NCBI GenBank assembly: GCA_001247695.2
Contig: LGRX02014718.1
Location: 1 to 64,000, forward strand
Source: Cymbomonas tetramitiformis
Lineage: Eukaryota; Chlorophyta; Pyramimonadophyceae; Pyramimonadales; Pyramimonadaceae
Direction of reading: 5' to 3'
DNA: 64,000 nt
Part shown: positions 10,451 through 21,152 of the stretch, one piece after another
How positions within the stretch are numbered: position 1 is the first letter of the stretch
Layout of the letters: each line of letters begins with the position of its first letter
Made by a program: the position numbers and the translations under genes
The notes under the pieces: model-generated
Seen by the model: the letters and a program-made list of their open reading frames with translations, nothing else
What the model was told of the DNA's origin: nothing
Databases searched by the model: none

Positions 10451-11181
10451 ACTTCCGAATCCGCTCTTACAAACTGCTGCTGACTTCTCGCCAAAGGGTC
10501 TTTACTTCTGGATTAACACTGAAATAAAAAGCCGCTCCGCGCAGGACATTATTGTTTTGAAAAAGTATGAAAACAGCAGTAAAACATATCCATCAAAATT
10601 GATATAATAACCACAAAATACGAATTATTGTGTACAAAAGCTGTGAGCAGAACTGTCTTAGCACTCTAGCACTGGCACGCGAACAGCCACCTAGTACTTG
10701 CGAAGCAAAACAATAATGAGTCCACTAGCCTGACCTACGGTCAGAGCTTACTTATATCTCAATGCTCTGTCACATTTCCCAAAACTGTAACGGGTTCTAG
10801 CCCTCAAATCTTCATCTGGCCAATGGAAAGTCATTATTCCATGCCAGCTCTAACAATGTTACCGTTTACCACATTCTGACTGACACGTCAGTGGCAAAGG
10901 AGTCACTGCCATCTTCATCTTATCATTCCCTGGTCATCCGATAGTGACCATATCTTCTCTGGCAGGTCTGCATCTCTCAGACGGTCATCTTAGCAAAGCC
11001 TGTCATGCTGTCACCTCTGTCACGCGTGTCACCAGCTGAACAAACCCGGCGCGGTACCATGAGAAGCCGGCGTTTGTTACACCTGTTATAGGGCGGTATG
11101 TTGGCTGTTTTTATATGACACATGGAAAACATGAGTGGCTCTTGGAGAATTTTGGGGAAAATATCCTAAATTGGCTGACTA

Positions 11182-11521
11182 CAGTAATCACTCACCTTTA
11201 AGAAAACCCGGCGATAAGAAACCAGCCAGCTTTTGGGGGGTACCGAAGTTGTCGAGAAAAGCTGGCTGGGGTTTTTGAGCTATGGAATCCTCGAAAATAA
11301 GAAATATGGGTGCTGGCGCCGCAGGCGGAAAATTTTGAAAATGTCGCCTTTTTAAGTGTTTATCATTGGACTTTTAAGAGAATTGCTGGCTGATTGAAAG
11401 AAAATACTTGCTAATTCTTACCGATTCCATAGGACGCTGGCGCTGGCGGGGGGTACGCAAGTTGGTGGAATTAGCTGGCTGACCCCAAATCTCCGGTTTT
11501 CTTAAAGGTGAGTGATTACTG
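11182..11521. mobile_element. Tc1/mariner-like MITE, 340 bp
   Basis: The ends are inverted copies of about 29 bp: CAGTAATCACTCACCTTTAA at the left and its complement at the right (11493-11521), both flanked by TA (11180-11181 and 11522-11523). CAGT...ACTG ends with a TA duplication fit non-autonomous Tc1/mariner elements. The interior has a second inverted segment with AGCTGGCTG motifs and no coding capacity. The flanks 11086-11179 and 11524-11775 hold no gene that I can see. Confidence 0.8.
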
Positions 11522-11775
11522 TATGCCCAAGAATGACCGAAGAGATTACTTGCCATCTTTAGCCATATGGCGTAGAGGCCGCTTACCAACGGTTGGGTCA
11601 TAAGTTGGATAGCTATGTTAGCTATGTTGGAGGCTGAATAGCCATGATTGCACAGATTTTGTCTTCCATGATGAATAGACCTCTGAGATATGGTGTCTGA
11701 TAAATCAATACTTTTGACAACAACTCAACCTTTAGGTATGATGAAGAGCTGATGATCTTTGCTGCACTACAATTG

Positions 11776-14215
11776 TTTAATGTGCACTACTGAAATGCCT
11801 CGTGATATAATAATCTCACAGAATAGGCATTGTTCAATGGCTGTATGATCAGATATGTAATGATCAATGAAGACAAGATGGTTGGTATGGCTCATTCAGC
11901 AGATATGATTACCTCAAAGAGATGCCAATACACGGATACATTTCAAGACATAAGGGCAATAGACTTATTATGAAGCCTTCAAAGGCAACTAGCATTAATG
12001 CTGCATTGGTCAGCTCAGTGGCTTTGACCTTTCTAGGTGTTGTACTCAGACCGTAGCCTGCATATTGCATTGAGTAATCTTGACACCTTTAGTGATCCAA
12101 TCAGATGATATGTATGAAATATCAAGAATGGTTGCCCTTTTTCAATGATCATCGGTGGCAGAGGCTATAGTGCTTGCACCGTGTCAATATACAATTCTTG
12201 TCTGGATACATGCTAGACCAGATGTATACAATGTCCAGGTCTTCAAAATCAAGCTCATATGTATGTCATGGCTGATGACCTTAGAAATGTTTGATACATA
12301 TATGTGTCGACTTCGTGGAGTTCTGCATGGTTTGACTGTATATAGTCAGGCTTACCAAAACAAAAACAATGATGCAACTTACTTTATTTCATTATTTGTC
12401 TTTATTATTTATTTGTTTTTCAGTTGTATTTTTAGCTTATCATCTTCCCCCCTCAAGGAAGTGTATTGCTAGGCGGTTGTCAAGCGCCGTTTAAATACAA
12501 CAGAGGTCCGACCTCTATGTGATGACGTGATAGCTTACTATGAAGCTGGATAGCAGTTCTCGGGTTGCAGCCCATTGCACCGAAGGTGCATTGCAGTTAT
12601 TGGGATGCAGCCCGAATCCACGTCATCAGCGTGGGTCATATAGTGCCCATGCATGTGCTGTATATATACAACACTACCCTCCAGCGGCGAAGTGGTTTGC
12701 CATTACCATCATCGTATGCTGTGGGTTATCAATATATGATCAGAGAGCATGGTAATATGTGACCATGTTTGTCAATATCGGAGAGACTGTGTCTTCTTTA
12801 AAAATCCTCATGACTATATATATAATGGTGCTATACTGATGTCAACACCTTCTCTCTGAGTGATTTATTGATTTCAGATGTGATGTCGTGGCAGTCATAA
12901 AATATGTCCACGTCATTGGCACGAGTCATATTGTGTCCATGCATACGCGATCTTAGCGCAGGTCACAATACAGTGCCCGAGCATACGCGATTTTAGCGTA
13001 GGTCACATTGTGCCTCAATTTATTACATCTGAGAATATCTGTTACTCATCTTTGTGAGTCTAGACAGCATTGTGCTGATTGCAATGCTTTCTCTGGTGAC
13101 TTATATATCACAGATTATACCAAATGTGGTGATCAGTCCAGTGCAATATTTTGTCACCGGAATGTACAGGGATTGTAAATGATTGCAATCCAGCCGGAGG
13201 AACAATCTCAACAGCTATTCTGTACTAATGAATTCATCGGAGTTATACTCATTTCGACGATTCGAAACCCATGTCATTTGTAGTAATGACAACTCACATG
13301 GATATATAGGGTTTTATCAGAATGCTTTTATGTGATGTCAACATATTATGAACAATTCACTTGCATCTTAGGACAAAGGAGTTACGCTTAGAAGGTCTTG
13401 CATGGTGGTCTCCCAACAGTTATCAGCTGTTATTCGGGTGCCACATTCTGCCTTCAGCACTGGGACTATATCAACCAGTCTTACAGCGATGCACTTGTCC
13501 TTCCCACTCTTATGTACGGCTATAGTGCCAAAGTGTATCAGGTGGGATATATATATATATACATTATATAACTATCATCTTCTGATCCAGGATATGCAAT
13601 TAAGCATGGTATCAGGTTATATGTTATGTATATAGTTCAGCATTCCGAACTTACTCGAGGATGTAAATGCTGAGCAATAGTCAACTTATAGTCATTGGGA
13701 TTGGTTTCCCATCCGAGTTTACACTTTGTTAGTGATGGTGGGTTTAACGTTGTACAGATTTCAACGTTACTTGTGGATGCAGTGATTTTATCAAAAGCAA
13801 TCCATCAGAAATCACCAGATCGGAATATAAAATGGATATGTGTGTAATCCTATCCACCTTCTTCCCTCCTCAAGGAAGTGTGAACACATAGGCTTGTCAG
13901 TTGCCTATATACCTCATAGCTTATAACTTACAGCTTATAGCTTATAGCTTGCAGTCCTTGTAGGAAGCAGCTTATACAGTTTTAGGGTTGTTGCCCAACA
14001 GTTCTTGGGTTGTTGCCCAACAGTTCTTGGGTTGTTGCCCGAAATATTGTCATGTCCGTGCTGATTTCAGCATGACAAATATGCCAAACACGAATTGTTT
14101 CCTATTATATTATAGGTGGCATTTAGGGTATGTTACGTTACAGTGACCCTTATCCCCCACAGTGATGTTAGGGTGTTACTTGCCATCAGTAACCCTAAAA
14201 TATGTCAAATTAAAG
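11776..14215. mobile_element. Copy 1 of the central, non-coding part of a large inverted-arm element
   Basis: Collinear and similar to 50405-about 52300, starting TTTAATGTGCACTACTGAAA in both and ending near AAAATTAAAG. Copy 1 has about 540 bp (12098-12635) that copy 2 lacks. Inside are AT-rich stretches, direct repeats (TTCTTGGGTTGTTGCCCAAC near 13980-14043) and the GGGTGTTAC motif, but no conserved open frame; the short ORFs differ between copies. Its right end abuts, and truncates, a methyltransferase-like ORF at 14217. Confidence 0.7.
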
Positions 14216-14216
14216 T

Positions 14217-14885
14217 GCCTACGCGGGCACTGGTGCCATCGAAGCAGCTCTGCGCCTACACCAAGTATACACGCACTCCTCAGACATTAACCCCGCCATG
14301 GCCACCAGCACCCCGGTTGACGCGTTGCAGCCCGGCAATGTCACACGCATGACCAACTACAACATCGTCGTTACCAGCCCCTCCTTCCGAGTACTGGACA
14401 TAGCCCTGCCGCTGCTGACGGCGGAAAGGGAGCTAACGTGCGCTCACGTGCCCCTACACTATGTGTTTGACGCACACCAAGCCAGGCGAAGCTGGTTGTG
14501 GAGAATGGCCACCGCACAACGCATGAGCATCTTGCTCTGCGAGCAAAAGGGTCCGCTCGGCAGACGCAACGTATGGCTAATCATAGCTGACACGCTTCGA
14601 CGTAGGCTCAAGCCGCAAGCGACAGCGTGCACCATGGCCTTCTGGCGGCAGCCCACCACCTCCCTGGCCACGCAGAAGTTCCTCGGCGCCGTGCACCCGA
14701 CATACCTAACCCCCACCTTCCCAAGGGCCTCACACCCCACATCACCCACTACCCCAACGCAACACTCCCTAATAAACCCCGACACCACATTGCCCGCAAC
14801 CCCTACGCAGCACCCCCTAAGAAGCCCTAACGCAACATCGCCCGCAGCCCCAACGCAACATATTCCCCCCCAAAAAAAAATTTAA
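14217..14885 (+). pseudogene. Second methyltransferase-like fragment (5'-truncated)
   Basis: Homologous in order to the C-terminal domain at 5957-7192 but clearly a different family. The frame is open from 14217, upstream of the first ATG (14298). It reads AYAGTGAIEAAL (motif I, SAM binding), then LQPGN, then VVTSPSFRVLDIALPL (motif IV region, SPSF), then CAHVPLHY and GPLGRRNVWLI. After this comes a long threonine/proline-rich tail. The repeat element ending at 14215 removed the N-terminal part, so any PHD finger or integrase is lost. It supports the idea that the methyltransferase-like module is a regular part of more than one element lineage. Confidence 0.65.
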
Positions 14886-15400
14886 AAAAACCCCAACGCA
14901 ACGCGCCCGCAGCCGCTGCCGCTCAGGCCGTCAACTACAAGATCGACGCGCCTACAACCGTAGGCACTCGGACCACCGACTACAAGATCAGCACGCCCAT
15001 AGCCACAGACACTCAGACCACCGACTACGAGATCAACACGCCCACGGCCGCAAGCGCTCAGGCCACCAACTACGAGACCAACGCGCCCACCACCACGCAT
15101 ACACTGACCACCAACTACGAAACCAACACGCCCGCAGCCACAAACACTCATGCCGCCCCAAAGAAGACCTACACGCCCAATGCCACCAACTACGAGACCA
15201 ACGCGCCCACAACCACGCAGACACCCGACCACCAAATACGAGATCAACACGCCCGCGCACTCGCAACGCTCATGCCACCAGCTACGAGATCAACGCACCC
15301 ACAGCCCACAGACACTCAGGCCACCGACTACAAAATCAACACGCGCTACCGCAAACGCTCGTGCCATCAACTACAAAATCATCACGACCACAACCACCAC
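14886..15400. repeat. Degenerate tandem repeat, threonine/asparagine-rich when translated
   Basis: Units of roughly 48-50 bp with the recurrent phrase CCACCAACTACGAGACCAAC followed by GCGCCCAC. It follows the methyltransferase-like ORF after an A-rich run and a TAA. The + strand reads as diverged repeats of the type TTDYEINTP with frame breaks; the glycine/valine-rich frame on the other strand is its mirror and not a gene. It may be a decayed extension of the upstream protein's low-complexity tail. Confidence 0.55.
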
Positions 15401-16883
15401 CCCTGACCGCCGCCGCCACGCCCACTCACCCACCAGTCACCTCACAACACACACACCCCATCCTTCCCGTCGTAACCAGCTGAAAGCTCCCACCTAGTGC
15501 GCCCTCAGCTGGGGGATATAACTAAAAAAATTCCCCTTCAACAACCCCCCGCAACCCACCATCTCTGCCCCGCACACCCGCAACCCAAACACCCCACTCA
15601 ATTCTCACCTGCGCACCCAAAGCACACCACCCCTCACGACACAGCTCGCAGTCCATAATCGCGACATAGGTGCCATCGCCGTCATGTAACATTTCGATGT
15701 ATGACTCGCCCCGCGTGACCCCACGGTAATAATGTCCGTGGCTATGTCCGACGGTTTCTTTGATTGACTGTAGATTATCATAGCATCAAAGAAAAGTAGC
15801 CGGCATACCGATATCAACTAGGCATGGCGAGATCACATGGTATTCTCCGTCCTCTGCACTGTACGTTACAAGCTAGTCCCATGGAACACAACCCACACCA
15901 TGCAAAATACCACACTGGTTACAAATGGTTACAAATTTGCCTACATCCTGCATCCTGCATACTATACTGAAAACAAAGCACTCATGCAAACTTGGCAGTT
16001 GCTGGGATATTCCCTGTATTCAATACTGACAGCTATCGATAGTATCCTGCACCAGCTTTGCAGCCGCCGCCACTGCTTGCATTGTGCCCCTGCAAAATAA
16101 CATAGAAGGAAATTTTAGTTGTGTCACGATCGAACGGCAACTTGCAAAATTTGTGACACCAACATTCCATCCTCAACTGAACCGGGACGGACGAGGGTGC
16201 GGCCCTCATATTTTCATATGGCCTTGGTGATTGAAGCAAGCGAGCTGCATTTGTATCAAACATACCCCAAAAAATCGCAGCTAAAACAATCCGCATTTGT
16301 GAGTTGGGAGTGGGGAATCTTACGAAGCAATTAACTTTTGATTTCTTCCTCTGCTTTCCCCTTCCACAAGCGCTGACTCCGGTTGGTACACCTGCCCGAC
16401 AGCCGAGTTTACCCCCCCGTCACAAAACAACACCGGTATGTACACCTGCCAGACAGTTGAGGTTATCCAGCAGCAACGCCAATCTGTGCCGAGAAACTCG
16501 ACACAATTGAGCCACAGAGAGTCCCATCACATCCAGCAGCAGCCCCGCTCCCGTGCTGTATCTCTCGTCTCACAACTACCTTAGATCCCCTTCGGGCTGC
16601 AGTGTCCAACTGCTGACCATCCAATAGACAACCCTTTTGGCCGGTAGCCTTCAAGGCACCTTTATCACAGGATCTTTTTTTTGGTGCTCTTCAAGTTCAA
16701 GGCCGTCGGCGTTGGCAGGTTGGATTGCAACCAATTTCAGTCACGAACACACCAGTTTGGATGGTGTCGATTGGCCATAAGTCCGAATACAAGTTGCATC
16801 TGATCCACTGAACACCCTGTGAACGGAGAATCTGATCGGAGCATTCATGTGGGGATGATTAAATCACGATGCTCAGGAACCAC
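15401..16883. other. No confident gene
   Basis: C-rich sequence to about 15640, then mixed sequence. I found no domain on either strand. The remaining 3' exon or exons of the KH gene on the minus strand should lie here (before 16884), since its second KH domain stops half way at 16884, but I could not place them. Confidence 0.4.
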
Positions 16884-18482
16884 CTGCACTTTGGCTCCGG
16901 TCTGCGCCTGGATCATTTTTATGTTTGCACCAGCGTTGCCAATTATCCGGCCTGCACGCCAAATCATCTTCACTTATGCAACTCTCTGACTCCAACGGCC
17001 TTGGACGATCAACAGGGAACTGAATGGTCGCAATGATATTGACGTCTGCATGCGCCGCGATCCTATGTGCTAAGCTTCTGGACCTGATGTTTGGGCTCGT
17101 GGACGGCCAGCCGCCTGGAGGGTGGAGCGCAGGTGAAAGCAACTTAGAATGCCGCTGTCCTCAGTGCCGCGAGTAGCACGTTGCAACGGCTGGCACCGGA
17201 GAACGCAAACAGACGTGTGCCCTAAGAATAAGCAAGAAGGCCACGTTGCCCTTCTTTTCCCACGTGCCACTTTTTGTGGAGACGAAAGTATTTCTTCGAA
17301 ATGAAGCAGGACCCACCCGCCTGCCGCCTCGAGATTGTCCACTCTCGCCGTGAGCCTCCGAAGGGCTCAGCGGTGCCAGGCCGCACAGCCACCAGGTTCG
17401 ACAACATCTTCACGGCACATTCGACCGTTTCCGTCGTACCTGCGCACAAAACCATACCAGGGACACTGGTAAGGCTGGGCGCCACGTGGACGCCGGGGAA
17501 GGTGCAACACCGTGGACACCGTGGATACTGGCCCGAGAGAAGCGGCTGGTGCACTTGGTGAGTGCTCAAAGCTGAGTCCTCAGCGTCGACAAAGTGAGTT
17601 GATTTGACCCCCTCCTCGTTTGAGGCGCCACTTCGAGACCCCCGTTCTGGGTTCTGCGATGTGGGCTTGCCAGACAAAGGGCATGAATGAGCGTTTCTGA
17701 CAGTTGGGTGGTGAATATTCGCACAGGAACCACATGACCACCGTTGCCGTTGCCGCAAATTGCCTATCCCGGCAAAGAGAGTGTGTGTGCATGCGTAAAG
17801 CATCGCACCAACGATCGTCACGGTCCGGCACTGATCTTTTGGAGCCGGGTGCTCCTGCACCGCAATGCGCGCCACCCCGGACTTGGACTGCAGCTCCCTG
17901 CCAAACCCACCCAACGGAGTCATGAGCTCACCCTTGCCTCTTTCTTCAACTGTGGATGTTTTATACCTCTCCTTCCAACGTTGGGCTCTCCCATGCCTTT
18001 CTGCGAAGCAGCTGCGGGACTCCAACTACGGCAGTCGCTTTGGCGTGTCATGCCTTTCTGCGAAGCAGCTGCGGGACTCCAACTACGGCAGTCACTTTGG
18101 CGTGTCATGCCTTTCTGCGAAGCAGCTGCGGGACTCCAACTACGGCAGTCGCTTTGGCGTGTCATGACGGAGATACCAAAGAACGACTTAAGCACGGAAT
18201 CCTTTCGGCACTCTTCCAAAGTCCTCACCCACTGCTTCGAGCTACACCTCTCCCACCGAGCTAGATCTCGCTAAAGATTCAGCTTAGTGCCAAACCGCAA
18301 CAAAGCTAGCGGCACGCACAACTCAGGCCTCAGACGCATGGGGATTGCGCGTTCGATGCTGAGTGAGAGGGAGCATAAACCGTATCGTTGCTCCTCCTTT
18401 TCCAATCAGGTGCCGCACGTGCTTCTCCGGGCACGCGACCGTGCGCGTGATGTTGGTCCCGATGTACGCGACCGCCGGTGCG
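16884..18482 (-). CDS. KH-domain RNA-binding protein, five internal exons
   Basis: KH domains bind single-stranded RNA or DNA through a GxxG loop. Five exons on the minus strand join with matching phases: 18381-18482, 17809-17897, 17317-17439, 17007-17045 and 16884-16951. KH domain 1 reads RTVACPEKHVRHLIGKGGAT, then RELQSKSGVARIAVQEH, then CRTVTIVGTTETVECAVKML; its GxxG is GKGG. KH domain 2 reads VNIIATIQFPVD, then RIIGNAGANIKMIQAQTG with GNAG, and its second half is beyond the last exon. Donors and acceptors are GT/AG; the intron between exons 4 and 5 is only 55 bp. The protein would be nuclear or cytoplasmic, in mRNA processing or stability, as for PCBP/FUBP-like proteins; the exact role cannot be read. 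First and last exons are missing from my model. The acidic ORF at 19669-20106 could be its first exon, but phases did not match in the simplest join. Confidence 0.82.
17992..18162. repeat. 57-bp tandem repeat, three copies, in a KH-gene intron
   Basis: Units start at 17992, 18049 and 18106, each beginning CATGCCTTTCTGCGAAGCAG and almost identical. They lie between KH exons 1 and 2. High identity implies a recent expansion. Confidence 0.92.
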
Positions 18483-19668
18483 CTGCACGGATAGTAGGGT
18501 GTAAAGGCCCAGGGTGACCCAAGAGTAGGAGCGCAATCAAGAGCTTGTTCCCATGGGTGCCCACAACAGTGCGACACTTGTCTGAAACCGGAAACTAGCG
18601 CCAAAAATGAGATTTGTTGTTGAGTCGAAGGGTCTGAAGGTGGCAGCGCGTCGCGCCCGTCCATGTGAAACAGCACTGCAGAGAACCCTACGCTATCCCG
18701 GGAAGCAGACATTACTCATGCAAATATTCCTGGCTAACCACGGCCCCAGCGTTCAATCACTATTTTCTCAGCTGAAATCCTCAGCTTTCTGCACAGTCTG
18801 GGAGGTCTGATAAACACCTTTCTCCGTAAGAATCTCCGTATGCTCCAGCTGCGAATCCACCAGCGGTCACCTGTTCAAATCCCACATTGGATACTGTAAC
18901 GGGTGGGTGGCGCGATCTTTCAATTTTCTGGACTGCTTCTCAGGGCAATGAAACCTTTGCGACATGAAATATCGATATCAGGGAAAGGAATATGTCGAGG
19001 AGGTATCTAAGAATGGCGAAAGGTTCCTGAAGCTGACTTACGCCTGTTTGCTCAGCGCTGTTCACTTGTCCAGCTTGAGCAGCAAGAATGGTACATGTGA
19101 GAAGAAGACAATCTCACGATTCGGGCGGCGCTGCTCGCGAAATGATTCTCGTGGGATCCGGTATGAAGCCTTGTTTCAACTAAGTTACAGCAATTGTCTC
19201 ATAGGCCCACGCATGTTGAGAAGGGATAAGGGGATAAGTCAGGGTGCGAGCGGGTGGCTCGACGGATTAAACGAAACCCGCACCCACCCACGCACCTCAG
19301 CCCTTCCACTTGTTGAAGCGTAGTTGTTCGGGTGACTGATCGTATTCCTCACAAGCCTCTCCGCTTCGAAAGGGGAGATCAGAGGAGCTTTAGAGGCCAT
19401 CTCTTCACCCTGCTGAAACGCGTTCCTATCATCGCAGGTGCCACCGTAAGGGCATAACTATGAAAACACTATGGAAAACAAAGAATTCCAAAGCCCCTAA
19501 TCAAATATCCAATTAACAAGAGTAAAACGTTTGGACACATCGACCAAAGTTCAAAGGCTGGTAAGGGATCACAGAACGGAGAACTTCATTCAACTCGACA
19601 ACTTGCGTCGCAAACGTCGAAGCAAGGCAGCAGAAACAGCTCGAAATCCTTCCTCTATAGCCACGCGC
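18483..19668. other. Between KH exons and acidic ORF, no confident gene
   Basis: May hold upstream KH-gene exons. On the minus strand around 19030-19100 there is a short open stretch (AILAAQAGQVNSAEQTG) ending at a good GTAAGT donor, which could be one such exon, but its start is unclear. No domain seen elsewhere. Confidence 0.35.
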
Positions 19669-20106
19669 TTATATGAGGACGTGCGAGCTTGAATAGACAC
19701 GCGCGATGAGCAGCATTAAATGTGATGGTTGAGCGTCAAAACTTAAGCGCACCGCATCAGTGTCAATCTTGCGCCTCTTGACGGCCCTGGTGTTTTCCTG
19801 AATTTCGTCGCCAGTTTGTAATTCAAGTGTGCCGTCCTGAAGATTTTCGTCTGCAGCACCATCGTGCTCGTCCTGTTCGTCTACTGCATATTCGACCAGC
19901 CTGCTGCCTTCTGACACTCTCTGTGGTTCTTGCATCTCCTGGAGATCTTTTCCCTCCTCCTCTTCGTTATTTTTGTGTTGCAATAAGGCCTTCAAATATT
20001 CTGGTTCCTCGTCGGAGCTTTCAGTTTCGGATGATGACGAGCTGAGTGCAACGGTCACAGGATCTTCCCCCACTGGTGTCGATGTCGCAAGCCCAAACAA
20101 ATCCAT
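19669..20106 (-). CDS. Acidic, serine-rich protein with a nuclear localisation-like motif (first exon?)
   Basis: 145-residue frame starting MDLFGLATSTPVG. It has a serine/glutamate run (SSSSSETESSDEEPE), a long glutamate/aspartate-rich middle and a basic KRRKID cluster near residue 110 that looks like a nuclear localisation signal. No enzyme or binding domain recognised. A GT donor follows at the alanine codon after KRRKIDTD, so the last part of the open frame may be intron read-through. It is the only ORF nearby with host-like composition and shares its strand with the KH gene, so it may be its 5' end; the alternative is a separate nuclear protein. Confidence 0.5.
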   Translation of the reverse strand: MDLFGLATSTPVGEDPVTVALSSSSSETESSDEEPEYLKALLQHKNNEEEEGKDLQEMQEPQRVSEGSRLVEYAVDEQDEHDGAADENLQDGTLELQTGDEIQENTRAVKRRKIDTDAVRLSFDAQPSHLMLLIARVYSSSHVLI

Positions 20107-20631
20107 CTTTAGATCCGAGCGGACGGAAATCCACCTTGGTGCTCAAGCGATTCTCGGGCGCATCTCCTAACGAAAGCCGACTGCCTGCTCGCCTGGAACG
20201 TGTGTAATGCAAATCCCGTATCAACGAAGGGATTTGCAGCTTTTATCTCTCGTCTGCATATCGAATTATTGTTCCTGCAACAGCGACGCCAAACACCGAA
20301 CACCTGGCGTGGGACGGTAACAGACGAGAGACAGAGAGAGAGAACAGTTGATCAGGAAATTTCCATATCTACATTTCAATTTCACACGACGTCAATTTTG
20401 GCCAATAGAAAATCGATATGTGACACATATGTAAATGTATTTCTTTGCGTATTTCAGGACCCTTTTCTTTTTTATATTTTTACGATTTGTCGATTTCTTA
20501 ATAATCTAATATATTTAATTTATCTAATAATAATTATAACGAGTCGATGCAACATGCAAGAGCAAGAGAACTTTCAACTTACAACTTTCAAAAAAATAGA
20601 TGGGTTTACACGGGTTAGCTTAATGAGAAGT
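20107..20631. other. Upstream region of the acidic ORF, AT-rich, no gene
   Basis: Contains an AT-rich stretch around 20430-20550 with long T and A runs. A promoter for the minus-strand acidic ORF would sit here, but no clear element is visible. Confidence 0.4.
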
Positions 20632-21150
20632 TCATGGTTTAGTGGCTACTTTGCAAACCGGCCATGGTTTCGGCCCGACTGTCATCCGCAGTGCGTTCAC
20701 GGGCGCGATGGGCAGATCGTTCGATCCGCCCTCGCTCCTGTGCATTTCTTTTTTGATCGTGTACCCAAAACCATGCCTCCAAACCATGGTTTCGCGAAAC
20801 CATGGTTCCGTTTCGGTTTTCATGGTTTTCTCCAAAACCATGGTTTGGGAAAGGAATATTGTGTACACGTCCGCGACAGCCTGTCTACCGACGTGTCTCG
20901 TTACGTGAGACAATTCTGAATTGTGGTTTCGCGAAACCATGCGTTTGGGAAAACCGTCAGCCATCGTCATCCAGATGCATAATGTGAAAATCTAAAATCT
21001 GAAATCTGATGACCGAATGTCGAATTCAGATATCAATTCGACATTTGCTGACATCGTGATGACATGGTTCCGCGAAACCACGGTTTCCAAACGGTGGTTT
21101 CGCGAAACCATGGTTTACAAACGGTGGTTTCGCGAAACCATGGTTTACAA
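20632..21150. repeat. Cluster of palindromic repeats built on GGTTTCGCGAAACC
   Basis: Copies of the palindrome GGTTTCGCGAAACC and of ACCATGGT occur at 20781-20810, 20836, 20925-20942, 21063-21080, 21092-21110 and 21123-21141. The best is a perfect 26-bp palindrome at 20782-20807, half-site AACCATGGTTTCG. Direct doublets of about 31 bp lie at 21086-21150. The integrase-element copy at 21153 starts right after the last unit. Confidence 0.85.
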
Positions 21151-21152
21151 AC

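Larger units (their letters stand above)
4956..11081 (-). mobile_element. 6.1-kb element with split direct repeats, DDE integrase, PHD finger and methyltransferase-like domain
   Basis: On the + strand the order is A1 (4956-5175), B1 (5176-5698), A2 (5701-5920), coding body, B2 (10559-11081). A1 and A2 are near-identical 220-bp copies; B1 and B2 are near-identical 523-bp copies. The outer ends are TGTCGCAAAC and GTTTGTTACA (imperfect inverted ends), flanked by CCTG at 4952-4955 and 11082-11085, a likely 4-bp target duplication. Coding is on the minus strand: an N-terminal leader ORF, gypsy-type integrase, PHD finger, then a methyltransferase-like domain. No reverse transcriptase was found. The copy is broken by at least one stop and one frameshift. 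Readings: a retroelement with PAT/Ngaro/TOC1-like split repeats that lost its reverse transcriptase, or a Ginger-like DNA transposon (gypsy-type integrase, TGT/ACA ends, 4-bp duplication) next to an internal-deletion copy. Confidence 0.75.

Noticed and set aside
14882..15250. Glycine/valine-rich minus-strand ORF
   Set aside because: It is the mirror of the degenerate tandem repeat on the + strand; composition alone explains it.
18830..18895. tRNA-like T-loop phrase GTTCAAATCCCAC
   Set aside because: The neighbouring bases do not form a T stem, D arm or acceptor stem. No tRNA or rRNA gene was recognised anywhere in the window.
19669..20106. Direct join of the acidic ORF as exon 1 to KH exon 18381-18482
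   Set aside because: The most likely donor after KRRKIDTDA is phase 0, while the KH exon needs two bases from the previous codon. An extra exon between is possible but unproven.
20200..20919. 239-residue + strand ORF
   Set aside because: It runs through AT-rich intergenic DNA and then the palindromic repeats; no domain, and the composition changes abruptly in the middle.
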